31,924 nt of DNA from positions 1 to 31,924 of the forward strand of contig JAQCGA010000002.1 of assembly GCA_027619145.1 (NCBI GenBank), in the 5' to 3' direction. Origin of the DNA: a bacterium (lineage in GTDB: Bacteria > Latescibacterota > UBA2968 > GCA-2709665). The position numbers and the translations under genes are program-made. A model generated the notes under the pieces. It ran no database searches. It was not told where the DNA came from and saw only the letters and a list, made by a program, of their open reading frames with translations. This document shows, piece after piece, positions 1 to 8,130 of this stretch. Numbering within the stretch: position 1 is the stretch's first letter; each line of letters begins with the position of its first letter.

Positions 1-198
1 GGTTTCCCCGCCCGCCTTCCGGTTCCCTCACCCGCCTTCCGTCGAACCGAAAAACACCGGAGCGCGGAAACCGCGCCCCTACGCAAACGTAAAAAACGTC
101 CGTGTTGTGCCTTGCGGTTCCGAATCCTGTCTCCGTTTTCCCTTTGCGTCTTTGCGCCTTTGCACGAGACCGCCTTTCCTCTTTCCAAGGATCCCTAC
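1..198. other. Intergenic region with short repeats, left edge
   Basis: No gene is supported here. The stretch holds two direct copies of CCCGCCTTCCG (9-19 and 31-41), a small hairpin GCGCGG-AAA-CCGCGC at 62-76 followed by CCCCTAC (one member of the GTAGGGGCG repeat family), and at 136-177 a copy of the 'CTTTGCGTCTTTGCGCC' repeat that recurs at 14448-14488. An open frame from 112 runs through this repeat into the peptidase gene, but the repeat identity argues that it is non-coding DNA. Confidence 0.7.
136..177 (+). repeat. CTTTGCGTCTTTGCGCC intergenic repeat, copy 1
   Basis: About 41 bases that match 14448-14488 in the same orientation with about three differences. The core is CTTTGCGTCTTTGCGCC followed by TTTGC(A/G)CGAGACCGC. 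It lies immediately upstream of the peptidase gene. Confidence 0.75.
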
Positions 199-1134
199 AT
201 GCCCCAAGACCCCATCCCCAACCTCCTCCAATCGATCGATCCAACCCACATCTCCCGCGCCCTCTTTCACCTCTCCAAAACCCCCCTCCTCCTCCGCAAA
301 CTCAACTACACCCGTCCCGGACAGTCCCGCTGTACCTTGTACGAAACCGACGATTTCCTGAAAGAAAGCCTGGAATCCTTCGGGTACACTATCCAGACAG
401 AAGAGACCCAGGTCCAGGCCTTCCGCTGCGACACCAGCAAACCCAAAGCCCACCAGTATTCCCCGCCGGACCCCAACGATCCCTGGTATACCGCGTACAA
501 CCTCTACGCCGAAAAATCCGGCACAACGCACCCGGATGAAATCATCTTCCTCCTCGCCCACAAAGACTCACAAAGCTGGGTGGACTCCCCCGGTGCCTAC
601 GACAATGCCGCCGGAACCTCTGCCCTTCTCGAAATCACCCGTGTCCTGGCAACCTACGAACCACAACGCACCATCCGCTTCCTCTTCTGTAACGAAGAAC
701 ACCGCCCCTGGACCAGTGTCACCGCCGCGCAGAACGCAAAAGCCCGAGGCGACAACCTCGTGGCCATCTTTAACCTGGACAGCATGGGTGGCAAACCTCA
801 GGCAGATATTGACGCTGGCCGAAAAACCAACGTCACCCTTTACACCCAGCCCGAAGGCGAACGCTTTGCCGACCTGATGGCCCACGTCAACACGGCCTAC
901 AACATCGGCCTGGTCCAACAGAAATATCTGCGTCTCCGCCCCGGTGACGACGACGGCTCCTTCATCAACGCCGGTTATCCTATGGCCGTAGCCAGCCTCG
1001 GCTCCTTCCCCTATGCAGACGCCACCTACCACACCGAAGACGACATCCCAGAACGCGTGGACATCGAAAATCTTACCATGGCCACACAGGCCAACCTGGC
1101 CGCTGCCCTCCGGGTGGACCTCGGCCAATTCTGA
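199..1134 (+). CDS. M28-family zinc metallopeptidase
   Basis: A 311-residue protein with the full metal-site pattern of M28 aminopeptidases. H121 and D123 lie in LLAHKDS, the bridging D135 in GAYDNAAGTSA, the catalytic-base and ligand pair E166-E167 in FCNEEH, D194 in FNLDSMG, and H278 in YHTEDD. M28 enzymes remove N-terminal residues from peptides using two zinc ions. The family is often exported, but no signal peptide is visible, so a cytoplasmic role is likely. The frame stays open back to 112, but that extension is encoded by an intergenic repeat found elsewhere in the window; ATG 199 has an AAGG about 10 nt upstream and starts a normal sequence. The gene stands alone, with 137 nt before the next one. 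The family is clear; the substrate is unknown. Confidence 0.88.
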   Translation: MPQDPIPNLLQSIDPTHISRALFHLSKTPLLLRKLNYTRPGQSRCTLYETDDFLKESLESFGYTIQTEETQVQAFRCDTSKPKAHQYSPPDPNDPWYTAYNLYAEKSGTTHPDEIIFLLAHKDSQSWVDSPGAYDNAAGTSALLEITRVLATYEPQRTIRFLFCNEEHRPWTSVTAAQNAKARGDNLVAIFNLDSMGGKPQADIDAGRKTNVTLYTQPEGERFADLMAHVNTAYNIGLVQQKYLRLRPGDDDGSFINAGYPMAVASLGSFPYADATYHTEDDIPERVDIENLTMATQANLAAALRVDLGQF

Positions 1135-1192
1135 CCGGTACAACCAACGCAAAGTGCAGATAGTCGCCGTTCCCATCCCCCTTTTTCCAAAG

Positions 1193-1221
1193 TTGCAATC
1201 CGCTTCCACACGCACTATCTT
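1193..1221 (+). promoter_or_regulatory. Candidate sigma70 promoter for the polyol dehydrogenase-DUF72 pair
   Basis: TTGCAA at 1193-1198 and TATCTT at 1216-1221 are separated by exactly 17 bp, 50 nt before the ATG at 1272. The match to consensus is moderate, but the spacing and position fit. Confidence 0.45.
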
Positions 1222-1271
1222 GATACAGCAAGTGGCACCACCCTGAAGCCCATCGGACCTGGAGAAGCCCC

Positions 1272-2351
1272 ATGTCACTTCCCAAAACCATGCAGGCCGT
1301 CATCTGCCACGGACCACAGGATTATCGCCTGGAAGAACACCCCGTACCACAACCCGGTCCAGAAGAAGTCATTGTCCGCATCCAATCCGTTGGCATTTGT
1401 GCCAGCGACCTCAAATGCTATCTGGGTGCGCCCCTTTTCTGGGGAGACGCACACCGCGAAGGCTACTGCCAGGCACCCGTCATTCCCGGCCATGAGTTCG
1501 TGGGCAACGTAGTCGCCCTGGGGGACGGTGCCGGAGAAAAATACGGCCTCACCCTAGGCGACATGGCCGTCTCCGAACAAATTGTCCCCTGCGGAACCTG
1601 TCGCTATTGTAAACGCGGCCAGTACTGGATGTGTTTGCCGCACGATATCTACGGATTCCGGCAGAAAACCTTCGGTGCCATGGCCGAATACATGCGATTC
1701 CCCACCGGTGCCCTCAACTACAAAGTACCCGAATCCATCCCCGCCCAACACGCCGTATTCATCGAACCGCTCGCGTGCGCCATCCACGCGGTCAACCGCG
1801 GCAACATCGAACTCGACCACACCGTTGTCATCGCCGGTGCAGGCCCATTGGGCCTGGGCATGATTGCAGCAGCCCGCCTCAAAAACCCCCGACTCCTCAT
1901 CGCCCTGGATCTCAACAACAACCGGCTGGACATCGCCCGGGCCTGCGGTGCAGACGTGGTTTTAAATCCCAGCGATGTGGATGTGATCAACGAAGTGCGC
2001 CACCTCACCGACGGATACGGCTGCGACGTGTACATTGAAGCCACCGGCCACCCAGCCGCAGTAGAACAGGGCTTACACATGATCTGCAAACTCGGCACCT
2101 TCGTAGAATTCAGCGTCATGCGCGAACCCGTCACCGTAGACTGGACCATCATTGGAGACACCAAAGAACTCAACATCCACGGTGCGCACCTGGGTCCATA
2201 TTGTTATCCGGTAGCCATCCGCATGCTCGAACAAGACCTCTTGCCTATGGACCGAATCGTCACCCACAAAATGCCCCTCGAGAAATTCCAGGACGGCATA
2301 GACCTGGTCGCATCCGGAGATCGCTCGATCAAAGTCACCCTGGAGCCGTAA
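1272..2351 (+). CDS. Zinc-dependent MDR alcohol dehydrogenase, erythritol/L-threitol dehydrogenase-like
   Basis: A 359-residue medium-chain dehydrogenase that should oxidise a sugar alcohol to a ketose with NAD+. Catalytic zinc ligands are visible as C43 in GICASD, H74-E75 in IPGHE and E165 in FIEPLAC. The structural zinc is held by C107, C110, C113 and C121 (PCGTCRYCKRGQYWMC). A Rossmann nucleotide-binding loop, AGAGPLGLG, lies at 188-196. Segments such as LKCYLGAPLFWGD, DIYGF and the C-terminal GAHLGPYCYP resemble, from memory, proteins annotated as erythritol/L-threitol dehydrogenase (EltD type) more than threonine or sorbitol dehydrogenases. The start is set by GGAGAAG 5-8 nt before ATG 1272. 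A DUF72 gene follows after 4 nt. No polyol kinase or transporter is adjacent, so the physiological polyol is inferred. Confidence 0.85.
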   Translation: MSLPKTMQAVICHGPQDYRLEEHPVPQPGPEEVIVRIQSVGICASDLKCYLGAPLFWGDAHREGYCQAPVIPGHEFVGNVVALGDGAGEKYGLTLGDMAVSEQIVPCGTCRYCKRGQYWMCLPHDIYGFRQKTFGAMAEYMRFPTGALNYKVPESIPAQHAVFIEPLACAIHAVNRGNIELDHTVVIAGAGPLGLGMIAAARLKNPRLLIALDLNNNRLDIARACGADVVLNPSDVDVINEVRHLTDGYGCDVYIEATGHPAAVEQGLHMICKLGTFVEFSVMREPVTVDWTIIGDTKELNIHGAHLGPYCYPVAIRMLEQDLLPMDRIVTHKMPLEKFQDGIDLVASGDRSIKVTLEP

Positions 2352-2355
2352 TTCC

Positions 2356-3222
2356 ATGCCCATTGCCCAATACCATCTCGGATGCCCCATCTGGTCCAAC
2401 AAAGACTGGGTAGGAGAACTCTTCACCTCAAAAGCAAAAACCGGAGACTTCCTGCACCAGTATGCCTCCGTCTTTAACACCGTAGAAGGCAACTCCACCT
2501 TCTATGGCCTGCCCACAGAGGACACCGTTACCCGCTGGAAAGAACAAACCCCGCAAGACTTTCAATTCTGCTTCAAATTTCCTCGCGCCGTCAGCCACGA
2601 CAAAAAACTGGTTGAATCCGAACGCGAAACCCAGGAATTCCTGGACCGTATCGCCCCACTTCAAGATCGCCTGGGCCCGCTCTTCCTGCAACTTTCTCCC
2701 GCATTCGCACCCACTCTGCTCCCCGTCCTGGACCGGTTCCTGTCCGGCCTGCCAAAAAATCTTCACTACGCCGTTGAAGTTCGCCATCCAGACTTCTTCT
2801 CGGACGCAGAAGCAGACCTGAACACCTGTCTGAAAGAACGAGGTGTAGACCGCGTCACTTTCGACACACGGGGCCTGCACAGCGCAACCACCAGCGACCC
2901 GGCCACACAGGCCGCCCAAAAGAAAAAACCGCAAATCCCGGTTCGCTTCACCGCCACCGGCCACCGGCCTTTCATCCGTTTTGTCGGTCATCCAGACGTG
3001 GATAAAAATCTGTCCCTGCTTGGAAAATGGGCAACCGTCACAGCCTCCTGGATTCAGGAGGACCGCACCCCTTATATCTTTATGCACATGTCCGATGAAT
3101 TCTATGCGCCACGCCTGGCTCGCCATTTCCACCGCCTCCTCAGCGAGCACCTGAATGTAGGCAACCTACCCGTATGGCCTGCCGAACAGGAACAACCAGA
3201 AGAACAGCTCAACCTCTTTTAG
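2356..3222 (+). CDS. DUF72 (YecE-like) protein
   Basis: A 288-residue member of the DUF72 family, a TIM-barrel-like fold of unknown biochemical function. Typical segments are the N-terminal LGCPIWSNKDW, VEGNSTFYGLP (about 44-54), WKEQTPQDFQFCFKFPRAVSHDK, LGPLFLQLSPAF and the VEVRHPDFF strand in the middle. The start lies 4 nt after the stop of the polyol dehydrogenase, with GGAG 10 nt upstream inside that gene's last codons, so the two are surely cotranscribed. The acidic tail after about residue 270 (AEQEQPEEQ) is dispensable-looking. No catalytic assignment is made; the pairing with a dehydrogenase may hint at a carbohydrate-related substrate. Confidence 0.85.
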   Translation: MPIAQYHLGCPIWSNKDWVGELFTSKAKTGDFLHQYASVFNTVEGNSTFYGLPTEDTVTRWKEQTPQDFQFCFKFPRAVSHDKKLVESERETQEFLDRIAPLQDRLGPLFLQLSPAFAPTLLPVLDRFLSGLPKNLHYAVEVRHPDFFSDAEADLNTCLKERGVDRVTFDTRGLHSATTSDPATQAAQKKKPQIPVRFTATGHRPFIRFVGHPDVDKNLSLLGKWATVTASWIQEDRTPYIFMHMSDEFYAPRLARHFHRLLSEHLNVGNLPVWPAEQEQPEEQLNLF

Positions 3223-3364
3223 TCGAACGTCACCTCTTCGATCCCGGGTAGGGGCGAACCTTGTGTTCGCCTAAAAAATGAACCGCCAGCATACGGGTAA
3301 GCACAGGAATTTCTCCTGTAAAAAATCTTCTCCTCCACCCCACCAAACAGGAGCACAAAGCACA
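3223..3364. other. Intergenic region with one palindromic repeat
   Basis: It contains the GTAGGGGCG-type repeat at 3247-3271 and an AGGAG at 3349-3353, 11 nt before the next start. No promoter with good spacing was found. An in-frame ATG at 3278 lies just past the repeat and lacks a ribosome-binding site. Confidence 0.6.
3247..3271 (+). repeat. GTAGGGGCG palindromic repeat, copy A
   Basis: Twenty-five bases, with core GTAGGGGCGAACCTTGTG and closing GTTCGCC. They are identical to the reverse complement of 14386-14410. The arms GGCGAAC and GTTCGCC are inverted, so the element can fold. Confidence 0.85.
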
Positions 3365-5428
3365 ATGCCGAACAACCATCACATCAAGCTCACCGTAGAC
3401 CACACACAGGTCGCGGATAAAAATCTGGAGAACTTCCCACTACTCGTTGTTTTGCAAAACGACAATCTCAAATTCGAAGCCAACGGCGGACAGGTCAAAA
3501 ACGAGAACGGAAAAGACATCTCCTTCTGCCTGTCTAACGATTCCGGACTCGATCACGAAATAGAAACCTACGACCCCGCTTCGGGTACTCTACGCGCCTG
3601 GGTCAACCTCCCTGTGCTCTCGCACACAACCGACACTTCGTTTTACGTATGCACCGAAACCACCGAAGCCACCGGCTCCGTCTGGGATTCGGCGCACAAG
3701 CTGGTCTGCCATCCACACCTGAATCTGAGCGAACACCACACCGTACCAAACAATGGTGATCTCGATATCACAGAAACCCTCACCGTAGAAGCCTGGGTCC
3801 ACAGCGATGAAGGCGCGTCCGATGCATTTCAGGCCCTGGTTGGCCGATGGGCATTGCGTCAGACCATGGATGCGTTTGAATCCTGCGACGCCGGCAACAC
3901 AGATGGCCTCAATACCAAAGGCTATTTCGGTGCCGTTTGCGATGGCCGGTACGTTTATTTTTCCCCTCAACGCAACGGAAATCAAACACAGCACGGACAG
4001 GTTCTGCGCTTTGACACCCACGGTGCATTCAACAACCCGGAAAACTGGGCGGCGTACGATGCCGGAAACACTTCCGGCCTCAACACAAAAGGGTATTACG
4101 GTGCCGTACACGCCGGACACCACATCTTTTTTGTCCCGCGTACAGACGGCACCACCCACCACAGCCGCATCCTGCGTTGCGATACCCGCAAAGATTTTCG
4201 AAGTGCAGCAGCCTGGGAAGCCTACGACATTGGCAACATCGTCTCCTACCAGAGTGCCGGCTACGACGGACGCTACATCTATCTTACCCCCGGCTATGAG
4301 GCCGATGGCACCGACAGCGGCCGGGCCGTTCGTTTCGACACCCAAAGTAACTTCACCGATGCCCAGAGCTATATCACCTACGACGCCGGAAATACTGATG
4401 GCCTGGACGCGAAAAACTACGATGGCGCGTGCTTTGACGGACGCTACATTTATTACGCACCACTCAACAACAGAGGCATTGTCCTGCGCCATGATACAAC
4501 CGGTGACTTCTCCAGTCCCAAAAGCTGGCAGGCCCTGGACGTAAGCAGCCGCGGTCTTCACATGTGCGTAGGTGCCATCTTTGACGGACGCTACATCTAC
4601 TACGTACCCTACGCCCACAGCACCGCCGTCCGCTACGACACCCAAAAAGACTTCCGGGACCTGGAAAGCTGGCAGGCCTACGATGCCGCAGACACCTCAA
4701 ACCTGCACACCAAAGGCTACGACGGCGCGTGTTTCGACGGACGTTATATTTACTACATCCCGTTTTACGAAGGCGACGCCCCCAAAAGCGGCTTCCACTG
4801 CCGCGTCCTCCGCTATGACACCCAGCAGAACTTTGACGCCCCTGCCGCCTGGGATGCCGCGGACGGTGGTGCCTTTACAGATCCGCCCAACCCCGGCGGC
4901 TTCAACGGCGGCGCTTTCGACGGACGCTACGCCTACTTTTCCCCCTGGCGCGAAGATCCTGAAAAAGACGAAACCCGAGACTACGTTCCCCACGGCAAAG
5001 TCCTCCGCTACGACACCACCGGCCCGGATGCCTCTTTTCTCCTCAAATATGTGGAATGCGGCCACAATGGCGGTCTCTGCGCCTCTTTGCCAGGCCCCAC
5101 CTTCTCCATCAACACAGCCAACGGTATACGCAACGTTCGCCTCAACCGAAACCTGAAACCCGGCTGGCACCACATTGCCGGTGTGTACGACGGTGCTCAC
5201 CTCACGCTGTACATCGACGGTGAACCCGAAGCGCAGACACCTGCTTCAGGCTCTATCCTCATCGGCCAGGCCGACCTGGAAATCGGCCACCTCTCTGGCG
5301 GAGGCGCACCTTTTAAGGGCCGCATCGAACACGTCCGTATTTCAGACGTTGCCCGATCCTCCGCATGGATCCGAACCACCGCACAAAACCTGGCAGATCC
5401 TGCTGCATTTGTTCGGGTAGAGAAATAG
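3365..5428 (+). CDS. DUF2341 / split LamG protein with an inserted seven-repeat beta-propeller
   Basis: A 687-residue multidomain protein. Residues 1-105 resemble DUF2341, with FPLLVVL, a segment like SFCLSND, and the strand LRAWVNLPVLS. A LamG (concanavalin-like) domain begins near 114 (LTVEAWVHS at 139-147), breaks off near 168 and resumes at about 556, ending with LKPGWHHIAGVYDG and LTLYIDGE. Between them are seven repeats of about 50-60 residues, each with a variant of (F)DGRYIYYxP (at about 193, 250, 301, 358, 407, 458 and 519) and of VLRYDTxxDF. These probably form a seven-bladed propeller. No signal peptide or membrane segment is seen. LamG and propeller domains commonly bind glycans or proteins; the ligand is unknown. 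ATG 3365 is chosen because AGGAG lies 11 nt upstream and the longer frame starts right behind a repeat. Confidence 0.75.
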   Translation: MPNNHHIKLTVDHTQVADKNLENFPLLVVLQNDNLKFEANGGQVKNENGKDISFCLSNDSGLDHEIETYDPASGTLRAWVNLPVLSHTTDTSFYVCTETTEATGSVWDSAHKLVCHPHLNLSEHHTVPNNGDLDITETLTVEAWVHSDEGASDAFQALVGRWALRQTMDAFESCDAGNTDGLNTKGYFGAVCDGRYVYFSPQRNGNQTQHGQVLRFDTHGAFNNPENWAAYDAGNTSGLNTKGYYGAVHAGHHIFFVPRTDGTTHHSRILRCDTRKDFRSAAAWEAYDIGNIVSYQSAGYDGRYIYLTPGYEADGTDSGRAVRFDTQSNFTDAQSYITYDAGNTDGLDAKNYDGACFDGRYIYYAPLNNRGIVLRHDTTGDFSSPKSWQALDVSSRGLHMCVGAIFDGRYIYYVPYAHSTAVRYDTQKDFRDLESWQAYDAADTSNLHTKGYDGACFDGRYIYYIPFYEGDAPKSGFHCRVLRYDTQQNFDAPAAWDAADGGAFTDPPNPGGFNGGAFDGRYAYFSPWREDPEKDETRDYVPHGKVLRYDTTGPDASFLLKYVECGHNGGLCASLPGPTFSINTANGIRNVRLNRNLKPGWHHIAGVYDGAHLTLYIDGEPEAQTPASGSILIGQADLEIGHLSGGGAPFKGRIEHVRISDVARSSAWIRTTAQNLADPAAFVRVEK
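3869..5029 (+). repeat. Seven coding repeats (DGRYIYY units)
   Basis: Tandem protein repeats inside the preceding gene. The most conserved DNA core is GACGGACG(C/T)TA, seen near 4437, 4583, 4737 and 4918. The first three units have drifted further than the last four. Unit lengths vary from about 47 to 61 residues, with the variation in the loops between GRYIYY and the LRYDT strand. Confidence 0.8.
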
Positions 5429-5447
5429 CAGGTACGCAGATAACAGC

Positions 5448-5495
5448 AACAAAAAGCCCTCTATAAAACATCAATAGAGGGCTTTTTGTTTTTGA
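5448..5495. terminator. Bidirectional intrinsic terminator between convergent genes
   Basis: A perfect 17-bp inverted repeat: AACAAAAAGCCCTCTAT at 5448-5464 and its complement at 5474-5490, with a 9-nt loop. It has T-runs on the plus side (5483-5495), and the A-run gives U-runs on the minus strand. It ends the plus-strand propeller gene and, in the other direction, psd. Confidence 0.93.
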
Positions 5496-5556
5496 CCCGA
5501 AACGTACATGTGATTTAAACCTACCGCGAGGTCAGTTCGAAATTTTGTAAATTCCC

Positions 5557-6450
5557 TTATGCCCGCCTGCCAATTCCACTGCCCGTCTGAACATGCACCT
5601 CCAGACCCGCTTCCGAATCCCGTATCAGATCCTCGTCGAACACAATCTTCCCCGGTTCGAACAGAAGCACCAGCGTGGACCCGCCAAACCGAAAATACCC
5701 TTTCTCTTCTCCCCGTTTCACCCGGCCCGGTGTATACGTCTGCACGATTCGCCCCACAGCAAACGCGCCCACATCCACATAGGCGATCCGCCCAAAATTT
5801 TCGGACGCAAACGCCATAACTGCGCGCTGATTCCGAATAAAAATATCCGGCATTCTTTCCAGGGCAATCGGATTCACCGTATGGTACTTCCCGGGTACCA
5901 GCCGCGCAGGCCCTGCCTCTCCATCATCCGGAAAATGGTATCGGTGATAATCGTACGGTGCCAACCGAACCACCAGTGCCGAACCGCCGTGAAATACCGC
6001 ACCGTCCGAAGCCAGTAATGCATCCACTGTCACACCGGTACTTTTTACCGGAAGCCGTGTACCGTTTTCCAGACGTGGGAACACCAGCACCTTCCCATCT
6101 GCCGGGCAACAAAATACTTCCGAATCAGCCGCAAAAGGCCGCGTCTCCGGCTTGAGCTTCCGTGTAAAAAATGCATTAAACGTCCGGTACGCACACACAG
6201 GCAACTCAAATTCCGAAGCATCGATTCCATACTGGGCAACAAATGTCTCCACCTTCTTCCGGCTTCCAGGTCGGTCCTGTAACCATCCAATGAACCGGCA
6301 CAGAGATACTCGGTTTCCCAACCCACGCAATAGCCTTCCCCACACACCCGATTCGTAGAGAAAACGAATCAGCCTCTCAGCATACACCGGTTCCTGTACC
6401 ACTTCACCGGTTATTCGATCCCTGTACTTCACATCAACGAACTCACCCAT
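5557..6450 (-). CDS. psd: Phosphatidylserine decarboxylase proenzyme
   Basis: A 297-residue enzyme that converts phosphatidylserine to phosphatidylethanolamine at the membrane. It self-cleaves between G257 and S258 in FGGSTLVLLFEPG to create the pyruvoyl group. This GGST form, and the N-terminal region before FNAFFTRKL (91-99), match the longer psd type rather than the LGST type of E. coli. Other family marks are CCPADGKV (D118) and APYDYHRYHFP (H169, H172). GGAG sits about 11 nt upstream of the ATG. The gene follows an epimerase-like gene by 21 nt and shares its promoter near 7400. The phosphatidylserine synthase that should supply substrate is not in this window. Confidence 0.95.
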   Translation of the reverse strand: MGEFVDVKYRDRITGEVVQEPVYAERLIRFLYESGVWGRLLRGLGNRVSLCRFIGWLQDRPGSRKKVETFVAQYGIDASEFELPVCAYRTFNAFFTRKLKPETRPFAADSEVFCCPADGKVLVFPRLENGTRLPVKSTGVTVDALLASDGAVFHGGSALVVRLAPYDYHRYHFPDDGEAGPARLVPGKYHTVNPIALERMPDIFIRNQRAVMAFASENFGRIAYVDVGAFAVGRIVQTYTPGRVKRGEEKGYFRFGGSTLVLLFEPGKIVFDEDLIRDSEAGLEVHVQTGSGIGRRA

Positions 6451-6471
6451 AACCCATCCATCTCCAACGAT

Positions 6472-7341
6472 TCATTCCAGGCCTCGCACCTCAATCCCCA
6501 ACTCATCTGCCGTCCGGTGCAAAAATGCACTTGCCTCCGGTAATTCCTCTTCGCCACTGCCCTCTACAATCAACGGGTATTCGGGGTCCAGCGCCTCCAT
6601 CCTTCTCAGGTAAGTACGGAAATCCAGCATCCCCGTTCCTGCCGAACACGTGGGCAGGTGCAGCGTATGTGCGGGCGTAATGGTTATATCCTTCGCATGC
6701 CCACTCACAATATGCTTCCCCAGCACATCGAACATCTCCTCAATCGCCTCCCCCGTCCGAAACACCGTCTTCAACGTAATCCAGTTCGCCGGATCCATAT
6801 CGCACCGCACCCACGGCGAATCCACCGCGTCCAGCACCTCCCGGCTCACCTTTGCACTCTCCAGTACCACCAGCACGTGTCCTTCCAGGCTCAGGTACAC
6901 CTGGTTGTCCTCTGCTGCCTTCGCGCACTCTCTCAAACTTTTGATTAACTGCTCCCGAACCTTCGGACGCCAGTTTTCTGGATGTGGATGCCACGGTCCC
7001 ACATCACTCATCGAACCTGGCCCTGTATCAATCCCCCGAGCACCCAGGTGACCCGCCATCTTCAACGCCGCCTGTACTGTCCGCACCGCCTCTTTGCGTA
7101 CAGACTCGTCCGGATGAAGCAACGGCTGCCAGTAGCCCGTGGCCTGGTACATCCGCACTCCATGATCCGCCAGCAGATCCCGCACCCGGTGGCAACGCGC
7201 TGGCGACGTCTCAAACGGATCGTTCGCCCGGAACCGCGTGAAAATCCCCGAAAATCCCAGCTCTCGTACGCGCTGGGCAATCTCCGACGTTACATCTTCC
7301 ATATTGCCAGGCAAAAAAGCCCCAGACATTCCAAATCGCAT
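6472..7341 (-). CDS. Sugar phosphate isomerase/epimerase-like TIM barrel
   Basis: A 289-residue protein of the xylose isomerase-like barrel superfamily, which moves carbonyl groups or epimerises sugars using a divalent metal. Likely metal ligands are E153 (LSLEGH), D183 (CDMDPANW), H215 (SGHAKD) and E260 (LIVEGSG). LGARGIDTGPGS at 100-110 is the usual phosphate or substrate strand. The frame extends to 7404, but a promoter with a -10 at 7387-7392 lies inside that extension, and AGGGAGA precedes ATG 7341, so 7341 is the start. psd follows 21 nt downstream. The substrate cannot be assigned. Confidence 0.83.
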   Translation of the reverse strand: MRFGMSGAFLPGNMEDVTSEIAQRVRELGFSGIFTRFRANDPFETSPARCHRVRDLLADHGVRMYQATGYWQPLLHPDESVRKEAVRTVQAALKMAGHLGARGIDTGPGSMSDVGPWHPHPENWRPKVREQLIKSLRECAKAAEDNQVYLSLEGHVLVVLESAKVSREVLDAVDSPWVRCDMDPANWITLKTVFRTGEAIEEMFDVLGKHIVSGHAKDITITPAHTLHLPTCSAGTGMLDFRTYLRRMEALDPEYPLIVEGSGEEELPEASAFLHRTADELGIEVRGLE

Positions 7342-7386
7342 CTCGAATTCTCCCTGGAGATAAAATCGGTTTTCCGTACCCAATTT

Positions 7387-7415
7387 AAAATACGGAAACC
7401 GCAACCAGATATCAA
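7387..7415 (-). promoter_or_regulatory. Sigma70-like promoter for epimerase-psd
   Basis: Minus-strand TTGATA (7410-7415) and TATTTT (7387-7392) with 17-bp spacing, immediately beyond the terminator of the SLOG gene. The predicted transcript would start near 7380, about 40 nt before ATG 7341. Confidence 0.6.
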
Positions 7416-7420
7416 AAAGA

Positions 7421-7462
7421 ATAAAAAAAACCGCAATGGGCAGCTTCTTTCCATTGCGGTTT
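7421..7462 (-). terminator. Intrinsic terminator of the SLOG gene
   Basis: A 12-bp perfect stem (AAACCGCAATGG 7428-7439 with 7451-7462) and an 11-nt loop. On the minus strand it is followed by a run of about eight U. It lies 18 nt past the stop at 7481. Confidence 0.9.
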
Positions 7463-7480
7463 CAAACACAGATCCCAGGT

Positions 7481-8050
7481 TCAGGCCTTTTCCTCTGGCG
7501 GCGGACCAAATGAGTGCCGGAACAACTCCTCAATCGCCGCACGTCCGGCTTCCGTCAGATGCCTCGTACCCGTACCCGCAAACCCCCGGTGAGGGATCAA
7601 CGGCTCGTCCGGAACCCAGTGCTGATCTTTCCATGCAAACCACTGATGACGGTCCTGGTCGTATACACTTACAGGCCGATTGAAAATCTTCGCCAACTCT
7701 ACACCCCAACCGGTTCCACCTTTCACCGTATCGTCCGCCTGGATCCACCCAATGGCGAACACCTGGTAACTGTTGATTACCATATGATACAATGACTGGA
7801 TCACGCTACGAATCTTCTCTGCCCGCGCATAGTGCCGGTTCATGCGCTGCGACACCATCTCCATACTGATATCGCCCTTTTTGAGCTCCTCGGCAGTCAG
7901 CGTCTTCGCCCCGCGGGTACGCTCCATCTTATGCCCCCGAAACGAATAGTTGACCTCTTCAATTCCCCAGCGTTCTGCATTGCGTCCAAATTCCGCCTCG
8001 GCGCCCTTGTGCGCTCCGCTGTACAACACAACGTGTGAATATTGCGACAT
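7481..8050 (-). CDS. SLOG-superfamily (DprA/LOG-like) nucleotide-binding protein, role unknown
   Basis: A 189-residue protein. The N-terminal VVLYSGAHKGAEAEFGRNAERWGI (8-30) and the later VKGGTGWGVELAKIFNRPVSVYDQ (109-132) match the glycine-rich nucleotide-binding loops of the SLOG fold. FAGTGTRHLTEAGRAAI (157-173) matches the terminal GIGSR-like motif of one SLOG branch seen, as I recall, in bacteria and phages. SLOG proteins bind nucleotides, and several act as sensors or nucleotide hydrolases in conflict systems. No effector gene or membrane segment is nearby. ATG 8050 is preceded by GGGGAGAGA; the longer frame to 8152 would start upstream of the predicted -10 box. It has its own promoter and terminator. 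Confidence 0.7.
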   Translation of the reverse strand: MSQYSHVVLYSGAHKGAEAEFGRNAERWGIEEVNYSFRGHKMERTRGAKTLTAEELKKGDISMEMVSQRMNRHYARAEKIRSVIQSLYHMVINSYQVFAIGWIQADDTVKGGTGWGVELAKIFNRPVSVYDQDRHQWFAWKDQHWVPDEPLIPHRGFAGTGTRHLTEAGRAAIEELFRHSFGPPPEEKA

Positions 8051-8130
8051 GGTCTCTCCCCAGGTAAACGGACTCAATGATCCCGGAAACCTCGTCTCCC
8101 AATTCTGTACATCACTTCTCGACGGGCATA

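Noticed and set aside
3590..4645. 351-codon minus-strand frame opposite the DGRYIYY repeats
   Set aside because: Its apparent repeats (for example VDVASVK) are only the reverse reading of the propeller repeats.
3869..5029. CRISPR-like regularly spaced repeats
   Set aside because: The repeats are in-frame, diverged and encode a propeller; spacing is protein-blade length and there are no spacers or cas genes.
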